Assembly: GCA_910575555.1 (NCBI GenBank)
Contig: CAJTFX010000021.1
Coordinates: 16,556-80,555, forward strand
Reading direction: 5' to 3'
From: Lachnospiraceae bacterium
Lineage (GTDB): Bacteria > Bacillota > Clostridia > Lachnospirales > Lachnospiraceae
DNA length: 64,000 nucleotides
The notes beneath the pieces are model-generated. The model did not search any database. It was not told the origin of the DNA and saw nothing but the letters and a program-made list of their open reading frames with translations. Every line of letters begins with the position of its first letter. Within the stretch, counting starts at the first letter, position 1. Made by a program: the position numbers and the translations under genes. Below, piece after piece: positions 47,176 to 56,471 of this stretch.

Positions 47176-47331
47176 TTATTTTTCTCTTAATTTTTTCACA
47201 TCATCTGGCATTTTAGGTTGATGAAAAATATAAAAACAAATCCGCTGCACTGAACCACCTGCAAATGCCAAAGCAAAACTTGATATCACTCCACCTAATT
47301 TTTCCATCAAATAATCTTTAAATTTTCCCAT
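47176..47331 (-). CDS. agrD: AgrD-like cyclic (thio)lactone autoinducer precursor
   Basis: A 51-residue gene found by reading between agrC and agrB. RBS GGAGGTAGATATTC precedes the ATG at 47331. The peptide has an amphipathic N-terminus (M-G-K-F-K-D-Y-L-M-E-K-L), a Gly/Ala-rich hydrophobic part, the probable signal core around C-F-Y-I-F (Cys32 as the ring thiol), and an acidic/charged recognition tail H-Q-P-K-M-P-D-D-V-K-K-L. This layout is that of clostridial AgrD peptides. The ring size is inferred. Confidence 0.85.
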   Translation of the reverse strand: MGKFKDYLMEKLGGVISSFALAFAGGSVQRICFYIFHQPKMPDDVKKLREK

Positions 47332-47406
47332 GAATATCTACCTCCTTTTTCTTTAAATTATATATCACACCAAACAGAAAAATACTTATATGTAAAAAAT
47401 AAGAGT

Positions 47407-48714
47407 TTAAATGTAATTTTTACCTATTGCATATAAAAGAATCTGAACTTTGAAAATCCCATTCTTTGATGAAATTTCCAATAAACCGTTATACTTTTTT
47501 ACCGCTTTTTCCACTGAATTTAATCCTATCCCATGATTCACCGCATCTTTTTTTGTGGTAATGTACTGTCCTTTTTTATCCTGCACTATCGTTCCCACAA
47601 ATGGATTTGTAATGCTAAAAATCAAATTATTTTTTCTATATATAAGTCCTATGTTAATTATTTTGGGACGCATATCATCTATTATACTTACAGCTTCAAT
47701 AGAATTATCCAAACAATTCCCTAAAATTATACAAATATCAGCATCATTAAAATCCATATCATATGGAATCTCAATATGAGTCTTCATCTCTATTCCCATT
47801 TGCTGCATTTTCATAAATTTGTAATTAAGCAATGCATCAACAACAATATTTCCACTATTAATTGGAGAATTTATCTGAAAATAACTTTTTCCCATTAAAA
47901 GATCATTGATATATTTTCTAGCATAATCAAGCTCATCTCTATCCATATATTCTTTGATACAAATTAAATGATTTTCAATATCATGCTTTATGTTCCTGAT
48001 GTTATGGTTGGACTCTTCACGTTCTTGTATTTGGTTTTTACATAATTCAATTTGTTTATTGAAAATAATTTGCTGCTTTTGGCTTTCCATTCTCTCAGAC
48101 AAGTTTTCATATATATGAAGAATCAAAAAATTAGTTGCTAAAATAAATGCAGATGAAATCATAGCAAATATAGGTGAATTCTTATCTTCAGTTTTATAGC
48201 ATAAAGAAAAAATTGTGTTTAAAACAAATATATTCCCCACTGAAATAAAAAATAACACACACCAATATTTAAATGGTATATCCCTTTTAAGCCTGGAATA
48301 GTTTGACGCTTTTAATCCAATTAGAATCATTAACAAAATAATTTTTGATACAAATGATCCCAGCACCTTTATCTGATCTATTTTAAGCCCTATAAAAATA
48401 AATGCATAACCTACAATCGTTTCAGTAATCATTCCCATCAAATTAACGATCAATATCCAAATCAACCTTTTTCTTATACTTCCAAAATACAATATCAGAC
48501 ATAAGCACAAGCTACATACTATATCCAAAAGCAACCTCAATATAGGAATACCAATATAAGTTGTTCCAATAATTTCTATTACGTAAAACATCACCCATGC
48601 CATAATAGAAATAAAATAAGGCACATCTCTCTTATGAAAGAATATGCCCATTGATTCCTGTATTATTGCAAAAAACAAACATGATGAGATAAGATAAAAA
48701 AGAAAATCATTCAT
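47407..48714 (-). CDS. agrC: AgrC-like sensor histidine kinase
   Basis: A 435-residue membrane receptor kinase for the autoinducer. About six hydrophobic segments fill residues 1-205. A dimerisation helix with H-N-I-R-N-I-K-H-D-I-E-N-H (about 235-250) carries the phospho-acceptor His, and a GHKL ATPase domain follows, with L-G-N-C-L-D-N-S-I-E-A (N box) and N-H-G-I-G-L-N-S-V (G box). Its start overlaps agrA by eight bases. Confidence 0.88.
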   Translation of the reverse strand: MNDFLFYLISSCLFFAIIQESMGIFFHKRDVPYFISIMAWVMFYVIEIIGTTYIGIPILRLLLDIVCSLCLCLILYFGSIRKRLIWILIVNLMGMITETIVGYAFIFIGLKIDQIKVLGSFVSKIILLMILIGLKASNYSRLKRDIPFKYWCVLFFISVGNIFVLNTIFSLCYKTEDKNSPIFAMISSAFILATNFLILHIYENLSERMESQKQQIIFNKQIELCKNQIQEREESNHNIRNIKHDIENHLICIKEYMDRDELDYARKYINDLLMGKSYFQINSPINSGNIVVDALLNYKFMKMQQMGIEMKTHIEIPYDMDFNDADICIILGNCLDNSIEAVSIIDDMRPKIINIGLIYRKNNLIFSITNPFVGTIVQDKKGQYITTKKDAVNHGIGLNSVEKAVKKYNGLLEISSKNGIFKVQILLYAIGKNYI

Positions 48715-49435
48715 CCAAAAATTCTCCTCTCATTAAATTGCTAAATTTAGCCCTAATCATTTTTTGGCGTTCCTCACTAATTTGAAGCTCTGTTCCATCC
48801 AACAAAACTACTTTTGAAAATGTAATTTCTTTTATAAATCTGTAATTAACCAGATAAGATTGATGTATCCGTAAAAAAGGAATTTTCCCATTTTCTAATT
48901 GCTTTTCCAAAAGATTAAGTTTCCCATAAAATTTTCCTGCACTATCTTTCGTCCTTATAGTAATCACCCTACCAGAGCTTTCAAAAAATATAATATTTTT
49001 GGTTTGCACTTTATGTGGAACCTTTTTAAATTTATATTCAAAATAAGCATCATTTTGGACAATTCTCTCATATGCTTTTTGAAAATAACACTCAAATATT
49101 CTTGTATCTACTGGTTTCTTTATAAATCGAAACGGCTCAACCTCGAATAACTCAATAAAATATGTTTCATAGCTGGAAATATATATTATAATAACTTCTG
49201 AATCAGTTTGCCTGATTCTTTTTGCAACATCTATGCCATTAAGCTTAACCATCTCAATATCAAGATAGAGTATTTCAAAATTGTGCCCATTCTTTATATC
49301 TTCCCATAATTCAATTCCATCCGAATACACTTCAACAGACATATCAATCAATTGATTTTTAGAAATATTAAAAAGTATAGATTCAATTTTAGTTGCAAAT
49401 ACCAGATCGTCATCACAAATTGCTATATTTACCAA
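48707..49435 (-). CDS. agrA: AgrA-like LytTR response regulator
   Basis: A 242-residue response regulator. The receiver domain (I-A-I-C-D-D-D at residues 4-10; phospho-acceptor Asp in L-Y-L-D-I-E-M, about 57; K-K-P-V-D near 107) is followed by a LytTR DNA-binding domain (I-I-F-F-E-S-S-G-R; L-R-I-H-Q-S-Y-L-V-N-Y-R-F-I). It would activate the agr operon and possibly the neighbouring peptide cluster. Thirteen bases separate it from the XRE gene upstream. Confidence 0.9.
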   Translation of the reverse strand: MVNIAICDDDLVFATKIESILFNISKNQLIDMSVEVYSDGIELWEDIKNGHNFEILYLDIEMVKLNGIDVAKRIRQTDSEVIIIYISSYETYFIELFEVEPFRFIKKPVDTRIFECYFQKAYERIVQNDAYFEYKFKKVPHKVQTKNIIFFESSGRVITIRTKDSAGKFYGKLNLLEKQLENGKIPFLRIHQSYLVNYRFIKEITFSKVVLLDGTELQISEERQKMIRAKFSNLMRGEFLDE

Positions 49436-49448
49436 GTTATCCTCCTTC

Positions 49449-49784
49449 TTATTGTACCTCCCTCAAACGATTAAGTATCATTAGAACCGTTTTCCTATTA
49501 TCCGCATTCAGTTCTTTATATAATGAAACAATTTCATAAAATTCATCTATCTCTTTGTTTATTTGAAGCTGCCCTTCAAAGCTTCTTTTGGTTTCAGATA
49601 AGCATAGCAGGTAATCCGTAGTAACCTTGAAATGTTTTGCAATATTAACAATCAAATCTAATGGTGGTACGCATTTTTCATTTTCTACCCTGCTAATTGT
49701 CTGCTGTGAGGAAGCCACAAAATCTGCAAGTGCAGCTTGTCCCATGCCATGTTCTTCACGCAATTGTTTAATACGAGTATGCAA
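49449..49784 (-). CDS. XRE-family regulator heading the agr operon
   Basis: A 111-residue protein with a Cro/CI HTH at the N-terminus (I-K-Q-L-R-E-E-H-G-M-G-Q-A-A-L-A-D-F-V-A and Q-Q-T-I-S-R-V-E-N). It is transcribed with agrA, C, D and B and would add a second layer of control to quorum sensing. It sits between the peptide cluster terminator and agrA. Confidence 0.85.
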   Translation of the reverse strand: MHTRIKQLREEHGMGQAALADFVASSQQTISRVENEKCVPPLDLIVNIAKHFKVTTDYLLCLSETKRSFEGQLQINKEIDEFYEIVSLYKELNADNRKTVLMILNRLREVQ

Positions 49785-49897
49785 AATACCACTCCAATCT
49801 AATAAATTTTATATATCCATTTTACGCACAATCATCTATTGCTATACTCATATTTTATATATTAAAAAATCCATTTTTTATGTAATTTTAAAACAAT

Positions 49898-49949
49898 AAA
49901 AAAGAGAATACATCATACCAGAAAGTTATTCCAGACATTTTGTACTCTC
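49898..49949 (-). terminator. terminator of the sactipeptide immunity operon
   Basis: On the minus strand GAGAGTACA (complement of 49941-49949) pairs, with one G-U, with TGTATTCTC (complement of 49904-49912), followed by six T (49903-49898). It lies after the M16 gene. Confidence 0.75.
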
Positions 49950-50016
49950 ATTTTATCAACTAACTTTGCGAAGATACTCACCCAAAAATACTGCTATTGT
50001 AACATCTATTACCATC

Positions 50017-51189
50017 TTAAAATAAAATTTTCACAGATTCATACTTTAAATATAGGTTTTTCTGCTCTATAAACTTCATATATTCCTCATAAGATATTTC
50101 CTTCAAGAAATTTATTAACTTCTTTTTGTTCTTTACCAAATTGTAAGAATTATATGATAAACTTGAATAATAATTTAGATTTTGTCTCAATTCTTCTTCA
50201 GCAGGTATTTCGTTATTTTCAATTATTTTTAAAAATACCTTTTGTATTTCATAAAATCTTTCTCTATTTAGTATTTCTTCTAACATTTCAAAAAATATAT
50301 AACTGTTTCTTTTCAATTTATTTGCCAAATCACATTTCATTATGGTAATTATATAGTAAATCTGATCAGTTCCCAAAAAAAACGGTTCATAGCTTACCTT
50401 GCCATTAAAATTTCTGGTAATCCATTCGCAAATTTGAACCATAAATATTTCTCCCAATATAATTTCTATAAGTGTATTTTTAAATTCATTTTTTAAAATG
50501 ATTTTAAAATTTACATTCGGCTCACCATGTACTTCAAAATGTATTTTAAAATTCGTATCAGAATTATTTATATATTTGTTATTAAATCCAAATTCATCTG
50601 TACAAAATCGCATATATTCTTTACCAGATATTTTAAAAATATCATTGTTTCTATTATATACATAACAACATAAATTACTGTCGGTATATATGTTATCTAA
50701 AAAAAATAACACATCCCTTATTTCAATCGCATTTACCTGATCTACCTCCCCTATTGGCAAATGAAACTTTCCACTCTTTAACACGTTTAATAAGTTATCT
50801 AATCTTTGGTTTTTTTTCTCAAAAAAAATGATTTCTCTTATAATCTCTTCTTTTGTATCCTCAAAAATTTTATTATCCAGACATTCATCTTTTATTTTAC
50901 AGATAACATCCTTAAATTCATGAAATGACATAATTGCCTCTTCCATCTCGCATACATACCAATAATAACAAGTATAACAAAAATTTGTTACACCATGTAT
51001 TTTTATATCAGAAAAAAAATTGCTGACATTAGAACTATGGATCAAAAAATGTTCTATAAAATGCGCCAAACCATGCTTCCCTTTTAAATCATCATTTCCT
51101 CCAGATTTAACAATACACTGACAAACAATTGGCATTTGCTCATTTGTATCCACTACATTTACTATTTTCTCAGATTGTGATTGAATCAA
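50017..51189 (-). CDS. M16-type zinc peptidase, candidate leader protease
   Basis: A 390-residue protein with the inverted zinc motif H-x-x-E-H in H-G-L-A-H-F-I-E-H (His43, Glu46, His47) and a downstream Glu-rich helix (E-E-I-I-R-E-I, about 115-121) that can supply the third ligand, as in pitrilysin/insulinase peptidases. The C-terminal half is diverged. It starts at a TTG after AGGAGG and is last in the transporter operon of the sactipeptide cluster. Removal of the precursor leader or breakdown of the peptide are the two plausible roles; M16 peptidases have both kinds of precedent in peptide natural-product clusters. Confidence 0.75.
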   Translation of the reverse strand: MIQSQSEKIVNVVDTNEQMPIVCQCIVKSGGNDDLKGKHGLAHFIEHFLIHSSNVSNFFSDIKIHGVTNFCYTCYYWYVCEMEEAIMSFHEFKDVICKIKDECLDNKIFEDTKEEIIREIIFFEKKNQRLDNLLNVLKSGKFHLPIGEVDQVNAIEIRDVLFFLDNIYTDSNLCCYVYNRNNDIFKISGKEYMRFCTDEFGFNNKYINNSDTNFKIHFEVHGEPNVNFKIILKNEFKNTLIEIILGEIFMVQICEWITRNFNGKVSYEPFFLGTDQIYYIITIMKCDLANKLKRNSYIFFEMLEEILNRERFYEIQKVFLKIIENNEIPAEEELRQNLNYYSSLSYNSYNLVKNKKKLINFLKEISYEEYMKFIEQKNLYLKYESVKILF

Positions 51190-51193
51190 TTCT

Positions 51194-52360
51194 CTATCCT
51201 CCTATTACAAATTTTCTATTTTGCCGCTCCCATAAAGTTAGGGCTATCATTCCTAACATAGAAAAAACAATGATTGCTGCCACACCCGTTGTAAAGACCA
51301 TACTGTTTATGCTTTCTCCTCCAACCCTGTATAAATCATTTTCTAGATAATAATGATGAAATTTTGTCATACGATATGGCATAAAATTAAAAAAATAATG
51401 ATTTGTAATGTATAGATTCATCTGATCCCCAACAAGCAAAAAAATCCAAAAAAAACACAAGACTGCTGAACATGCCATAGTTTTTTTTATCAAAATACAG
51501 ACGATTAATGTGAATGATATTGCAACAAACAATGCGAAATATCCTATTGCAAAATTCCAGAAAAATTGCTGTATATAGGAAATAGGATATACAGAAAAAA
51601 ACATTCTCTCCTCACCTTGAATAAAGAAATTTCCACCCTCAGATCCAAAATCCAGTAATTTAATGAAAACATATTCTGCCATGCCGTATAGATATAGCAG
51701 AGTTCCGGCTCCAAACGCTATAAAAATCCGTGCAAAATCTAATTGCCTTCTTCCCCATTTTGCCGCAAAAATGAACTCGTTCATTTTTACTTTCGCATCC
51801 TCTCCAAACAATGGAATAAACATCATTGATATTCCTAATAACAATAATGGAACAAACTTCTCCATCCCTCGGTTTATGCTGCTCCAGCCTTCGGCATACC
51901 CAATCATGATAGCATTCACCTGACTGGCTTTTTCAACAAGAAGATCTATTTCTTTCTTGTTATATGATACTGTACTGCTCTCTACCAAATTCCGACGAAT
52001 ATGGGATATTCTTCTTTCGTAGAAATTTTTTGCCTCCTTTGCTGTTAATTCACCTATTTGTTTACTATAATTAGCTTCTACAAGATTTTGCACCTTAAGA
52101 TAATTCAGGCTTTCTTCTGTAAGAAAATCCTTTTTTTCCCCAAGTAATATACTTTCTACCGGAATCATTTCTTTCTTCTGTCTGGCATCCTTTAAAACAT
52201 CCCTGCCGTCTATCAGGTTTCCATCAGCATCCACATAAGTGTATGTGCTTTTTTCCTTTTTGTCATCATAGACTGTAAATATTAGAATGACCATACTAAA
52301 TAATATCCATATCTGTAACGGAAGAACCCGTTTCCACTCTGCGCTGATTATGCTTCTCAT
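51194..52360 (-). CDS. ABC-2-type membrane permease subunit
   Basis: A 388-residue membrane protein with one N-terminal helix (I-W-I-L-F-S-M-V-I-L-I-F-T-V), a large extracytoplasmic loop (residues 35-165), and about five helices after residue 165. The layout matches permeases of self-immunity ABC transporters. Its ATG overlaps the stop of the next permease (ATGA), and it is four bases before the M16 gene. Substrate inferred to be the cluster peptide. Confidence 0.75.
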   Translation of the reverse strand: MRSIISAEWKRVLPLQIWILFSMVILIFTVYDDKKEKSTYTYVDADGNLIDGRDVLKDARQKKEMIPVESILLGEKKDFLTEESLNYLKVQNLVEANYSKQIGELTAKEAKNFYERRISHIRRNLVESSTVSYNKKEIDLLVEKASQVNAIMIGYAEGWSSINRGMEKFVPLLLLGISMMFIPLFGEDAKVKMNEFIFAAKWGRRQLDFARIFIAFGAGTLLYLYGMAEYVFIKLLDFGSEGGNFFIQGEERMFFSVYPISYIQQFFWNFAIGYFALFVAISFTLIVCILIKKTMACSAVLCFFWIFLLVGDQMNLYITNHYFFNFMPYRMTKFHHYYLENDLYRVGGESINSMVFTTGVAAIIVFSMLGMIALTLWERQNRKFVIGG

Positions 52361-53592
52361 CTTCTACCCCCTATATGATACCTTTTTGCAGAACTTCTGA
52401 TAGATACTTCAAAAACAGTTATATATAACAGCGCCAAAACAAAAGTAATACAAATACAGGGAACCAGGATTTCCCCAATAAACATCCCGTCCTTTGCAAC
52501 AAAATTATTACCAAAACAAACTGGATTAAATATCTTTTTCATACCATAAGACGGATAAAAACGACATAAGGCATACAGGATTGCTAAGGCTGCGATAATT
52601 CCAGCTTTTCCACTTCCAGTCACCGCTGACAGCATCATCACTAGATTTGCGATCACAATACACCCAATCAACCCTCCCAAAAACTGCAAGATTGCTCCTC
52701 CTCCAACTGTAATATTATAGATACAATCATACCAGAATACCTGTGCAGATGCATTCCATCCATGTAAGGATGCGATGCCCCCATGTTCCAACATTAAAAC
52801 TGCTACAAAAATGAGATAAGCTGTGACAGCAAAAAGATTTCCTGAAATACATTTTGCCTTAAAATCTTTTTTCCTTCCATTTTTACTGGAAAGTGTCAGC
52901 TCATCTACCCCATATTCACTGCCTTTCGCATAAATCCCTGCCAATGAAAAAACCAGCACAACTAAAAAATATGGAAACTGTATCTCATACCAACTCAGCA
53001 TATTGGCAATTCCCTGATAATATTCGACTGTAAACGGCGTTCTTACCTTTTCAATTTTGTCCTCCAATATGGAAATCTGATGAGCAGAATATGGAAATAA
53101 TCCGCCATATTCATTTGCCATTAGCTTATCTTCTTTCATTGATTCTTTATACTGGTCATAAAAGCTTCTTTCTGAAGAAAGGAACTCATAACCTAACCCA
53201 ATTTTATCATTTCCATTTGTCATATACGGTCCATAATAGGCATAATTTACGCAATAATTTGGAAACATGTATTTTGTCATGCCTCCGGTTCCCAAGAAAC
53301 CTCTATGCTCACCGTTTATATCCAGATACCTTTTCTCAGAACTAGAATCATAATCTTCCACCAGACCTTCCAAATACTGCTGATCCATAACGCCTTCCAC
53401 GTCTTTCGATATTTCTTTTAACAAACGGAAGGCTTTCAAACCCTCCCATACTTCTCCATTTCCGTCCAGGGTCCGCCATTGCAGATTTAAATATATGAAA
53501 GTATGCAGCGTAGAAAAAACAAGGAAAGCAATCAGTGCGCTTATTGATACCTTATTCCAAAGCTTACGATACTCAAATTTTATTAATCCCAT
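52357..53592 (-). CDS. ABC-2-type membrane permease subunit
   Basis: A 411-residue membrane protein starting M-G-L-I-K-F-E-Y-R-K-L-W, typical of ABC-2 permeases, with a long extracytoplasmic loop and six C-terminal hydrophobic segments. Start at 53592 is set by AAGGAGTGAGTAT; a longer reading to 53625 would overlap the lipoprotein gene. Pairs with the 388-residue permease and the ATPase at 54389. Confidence 0.78.
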   Translation of the reverse strand: MGLIKFEYRKLWNKVSISALIAFLVFSTLHTFIYLNLQWRTLDGNGEVWEGLKAFRLLKEISKDVEGVMDQQYLEGLVEDYDSSSEKRYLDINGEHRGFLGTGGMTKYMFPNYCVNYAYYGPYMTNGNDKIGLGYEFLSSERSFYDQYKESMKEDKLMANEYGGLFPYSAHQISILEDKIEKVRTPFTVEYYQGIANMLSWYEIQFPYFLVVLVFSLAGIYAKGSEYGVDELTLSSKNGRKKDFKAKCISGNLFAVTAYLIFVAVLMLEHGGIASLHGWNASAQVFWYDCIYNITVGGGAILQFLGGLIGCIVIANLVMMLSAVTGSGKAGIIAALAILYALCRFYPSYGMKKIFNPVCFGNNFVAKDGMFIGEILVPCICITFVLALLYITVFEVSIRSSAKRYHIGGRR

Positions 53593-53596
53593 ATAC

Positions 53597-54214
53597 TCAC
53601 TCCTTATAATCTTTTCCATCTCCAACTACTTTCCATTCACTCCCCTTTCCTTCACGCACCAGAATCAAATAGTTCCATTCTCCATCTACCCCTGCGTACT
53701 CTGCTACAAAAATATTGTCATCCTCATACCCATCTGCGACTCCCTTTTCCTCATTTCCATATAACTCATATACTCTTGGGTCTATACACCAATATACCTT
53801 TTCAATTCCATAAGTATCTTTCAGATACTTAAGTGCCGCCTCAAATGCCTCTGTTTTTTCCCGTGTGTCAAAAAGAGAACTCATATATTCATATCCTGAA
53901 AAATCTATATCATAATCATCTTCATTCGGCTCCACTACCATGACAGTTCCATCTGGCATTTTTTCATTGCTTTTTTCTCTTTCTTCCCTATATCTCAATA
54001 AACTTTCATCCAATGTCTCTGTTTCTTTCTGATGGCTTTGTACTTCGTTTTCCTTTTCCTTGGTATGCTCATTCTCCTTCTTATTTGTTTCAAAAATCTG
54101 CTCTTTATCTGATACTTTATCCTCTCTTGCGCCGCCTGCCATCTTATTCTGACATCCGCTTAATAACATTGTGATAAATAAACTTACAATTATTAATTTC
54201 TTTCTGGTTCTCAT
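53597..54214 (-). CDS. lipoprotein of the sactipeptide locus
   Basis: A 205-residue exported lipoprotein. Signal sequence R-T-R-K-K-L-I-I-V-S-L-F-I-T-M ends in the lipobox L-L-S-G-C (Cys20). A charged Lys/Glu linker is followed by a small globular domain (Y-E-Y-M-S-S-L-F-D-T-R; V-Y-W-C-I-D-P-R-V-Y). No family recognised. Position between the immunity ATPase and permeases suggests an immunity lipoprotein that binds the peptide outside the cell. Start at 54214 with AAAGGAGAAAAT. Confidence 0.7.
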   Translation of the reverse strand: MRTRKKLIIVSLFITMLLSGCQNKMAGGAREDKVSDKEQIFETNKKENEHTKEKENEVQSHQKETETLDESLLRYREEREKSNEKMPDGTVMVVEPNEDDYDIDFSGYEYMSSLFDTREKTEAFEAALKYLKDTYGIEKVYWCIDPRVYELYGNEEKGVADGYEDDNIFVAEYAGVDGEWNYLILVREGKGSEWKVVGDGKDYKE

Positions 54215-54238
54215 ATTTTCTCCTTTCTGCCAACGGTT

Positions 54239-54417
54239 AAAGCCAAAGGCTTTCATAGTAACCCCCACCATTCTCAACCTGCCGTCCGGCGGGTCGCATG
54301 GCCATCCTTACTATGAAAGCCAAAGGCTTTCATAGTAGCCCTCCATCATGCTCAATCTGCCGTCCAACGGGCCGCATGGCCATCCTTACTATGAAAGCCA
54401 AAGGCTTTCATAGTAAT
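54239..54417. repeat. tandem 78-bp palindromic repeats
   Basis: Two full copies and a third partial copy, 77 and 78 bases apart. Each carries ACTATGAAAGCC-AAA-GGCTTTCATAGT, a perfect 12-bp stem, and a second GC-rich imperfect palindrome around GCCGTCC. The last palindrome forms the final codons and stop of the ABC ATPase gene, giving the tail Y-Y-E-S-L-W-L-S. The stems could reduce read-through from the ATPase to the lipoprotein gene. Confidence 0.9.
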
Positions 54418-55249
54418 CTTCCAAAGTTGGCTCTTGCTCTCTGTTTTCTTCTGTTTGAAATCTTTCCCCAATATACCGAACTGTCATATTGTTTCCATTC
54501 TGCTTCACATGGATAACCTTGCGCTCTTTTTGAATCTGTTGATACTCTTCCTGCGTTAGAACCGCCTCCCATACTTTTCCCTGATTACTCATGATCAGAT
54601 CTTCTACTTTTCCTGATTCTAAAATTTTTCCTTTGTTCATAACAATCAATTCTTTTGCAACAGCCTCAATATCTGACACAATATGTGTAGATAACAAAAC
54701 TATTTTTTTTCTTGATAAATTGCTGATAAAATTAGAAAAATTTAACCGTTCACTTGGGTCTAAACCTGCAGTTGGTTCATCTAATATCAAAATATCAGGA
54801 TTATTCAAAATTGCCTGTGCAATACCAATCCGTCTTTTCATTCCTCCAGAATATGTCCTGATTTTTTTATGAGATACATCTGATAAATTCACAATCTCCA
54901 ATACATCAGAAATTTTTAATTTCAATTCCTGTTTCTTCATTCCCTTCAATGCCCCCATATATTCCAAAAAATCTATTGCATTGAAACCAGAATAAATGTT
55001 ATAATCCTGCGGCATATATCCAATCATTCCTCTATACTCTTCTCCTATAGAAAAAATATCTTTCCCATTGAAGAAAACTTTTCCATTGCTTGCAAAATCT
55101 ATTGTCGCTAAAATTCTCATCAACGTGCTCTTCCCCGCCCCATTTTTTCCAATCAATCCATAGATACCTTCGTGCATAGAAAAATTGATATCGTGCAAAA
55201 CCTTATGTTTTCCATACACTCTGCTTAGTCCTTCTATTTTTAGTTCCAT
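54389..55249 (-). CDS. ABC transporter ATP-binding protein (immunity type)
   Basis: A 286-residue ATPase. Walker A G-K-N-G-A-G-K-S-T (about 33-41), signature Y-S-G-G-M-K-R-R (about 128-135), Walker B D-I-L-I-L-D-E-P-T-A-G-L-D, then a C-terminal extension. It resembles ATPases of peptide-immunity and bacitracin-type exporters. Start at 55249 set by AGGAGAAAGATT. The last eight residues are supplied by the palindromic repeat. Works with the two permeases downstream. Confidence 0.88.
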   Translation of the reverse strand: MELKIEGLSRVYGKHKVLHDINFSMHEGIYGLIGKNGAGKSTLMRILATIDFASNGKVFFNGKDIFSIGEEYRGMIGYMPQDYNIYSGFNAIDFLEYMGALKGMKKQELKLKISDVLEIVNLSDVSHKKIRTYSGGMKRRIGIAQAILNNPDILILDEPTAGLDPSERLNFSNFISNLSRKKIVLLSTHIVSDIEAVAKELIVMNKGKILESGKVEDLIMSNQGKVWEAVLTQEEYQQIQKERKVIHVKQNGNNMTVRYIGERFQTEENREQEPTLEDYYESLWLS

Positions 55250-55259
55250 AATCTTTCTC

Positions 55260-56471
55260 CTATTCATGACCGTCAGATAATACAATCGCGTAACCTTCTG
55301 CTACTAAACATTTATTCCGAAAATTAATCATATCCCTTTTTTCCATGATTATATTTTCGTTCTCCTGATAGGCAAATACCAATTCTGTTTCGCTATTTGC
55401 CTTTCGCGCTTCTGGCATTTTCTCTGTTTCTGTGTCCCCTATTTTCCGCACGTCTTTTTGTATATCACTTTCTATATCTTCCTTCTTTTTTTGTTCCTGA
55501 ATATTTGATGGGGGAAGCCTTTTTTCTCCCATATTCTCCATATACTCCACCTGGACAGTAATCCCAATACAGATCATGGAACTCATCAGAGCGACCATAA
55601 CAATTCCCCAATGATTCTTCTTTTCCTCATTCATGGCAGACATAATCCGCCTTCTCAAATTTTCCTTACCGCTGAAAAACTTTATACTTGATATTGTTTC
55701 TGTTTCTGAGCAATTACCACTGGCAATTCGCAACAACATCCTGGCATATTTTAACCGTTCTACTTTCCCAGTACCTTTTAAGACAGCTTCGTCGCAAGAT
55801 GTTTCACACAGGCTTTTTATTTCTCTTGTCATCCAATACGCAAAGGGATGATACCAATAAACTGCTGAAAACAGGAATAACAGCATTTTATAACAAATAT
55901 CCATTCTTTTTATATGCATCAATTCATGTGAAACAATATCATCAAATTCTTCCTCCGAATAGGTTTCAGAAGGAAGCAGGATCGCCGGATGAAAAAAATG
56001 AATCGCCATTGGTGTGTGAATACAGGAACATAATTTAAATTTAATCTGACGTGATATTCCATATCTCTTCTTAATGATTTCAAAACGCTCTTCTATTTCA
56101 TGGCATTCAAAATCCTGTTCCCACCTGTTTATCATTTTCTCAAATCGAATATGCCTGATGAGCGACAACATCAAAAACAAAAGAAAACCAAATATCCATA
56201 TTCCAATCCACAGCCATTCTATTACGCCCTGACCACAAACTCCATGACCATAATATGGCAACGCCTGGCTCTTTTCTTCTGAAAGCTGCATGAAAACAAC
56301 CATCTGAAAGCGTATCGGCAGAAGAAATCCTGCAAGCGGCAGCAGCCACATATAATACTTGCATTTCTCCCGGCAATTCTTCAGCACAAATCGACTGACA
56401 CTCCATAAACAGGGCACGAACCACAGTAAAGTAATTGAATTTTGCAATATAAATTCCAAAAATTCACGCAT
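55260..56471 (-). CDS. BlaR1/MecR1-type M56 membrane metallopeptidase
   Basis: A 403-residue sensor-transducer. Three to four N-terminal membrane segments; the zinc peptidase motif H-E-L-M-H in V-S-H-E-L-M-H-I-K-R (about residue 187) with a further E-x-x-C-D motif (C-E-T-S-C-D-E-A). One more membrane segment (I-V-M-V-A-L-M-S-S-M-I-C-I) precedes a short extracellular tail without a penicillin-binding domain, so the signal is not obviously a beta-lactam. It overlaps the BlaI-like gene by eight bases and would inactivate that repressor on stress. Confidence 0.85.
   Translation of the reverse strand: MREFLEFILQNSITLLWFVPCLWSVSRFVLKNCREKCKYYMWLLPLAGFLLPIRFQMVVFMQLSEEKSQALPYYGHGVCGQGVIEWLWIGIWIFGFLLFLMLSLIRHIRFEKMINRWEQDFECHEIEERFEIIKKRYGISRQIKFKLCSCIHTPMAIHFFHPAILLPSETYSEEEFDDIVSHELMHIKRMDICYKMLLFLFSAVYWYHPFAYWMTREIKSLCETSCDEAVLKGTGKVERLKYARMLLRIASGNCSETETISSIKFFSGKENLRRRIMSAMNEEKKNHWGIVMVALMSSMICIGITVQVEYMENMGEKRLPPSNIQEQKKKEDIESDIQKDVRKIGDTETEKMPEARKANSETELVFAYQENENIIMEKRDMINFRNKCLVAEGYAIVLSDGHE

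Noticed and set aside
54239..54417. CRISPR-like repeats
   Set aside because: Whole 78-bp units are repeated, including the parts between palindromes, so there are no unique spacers.
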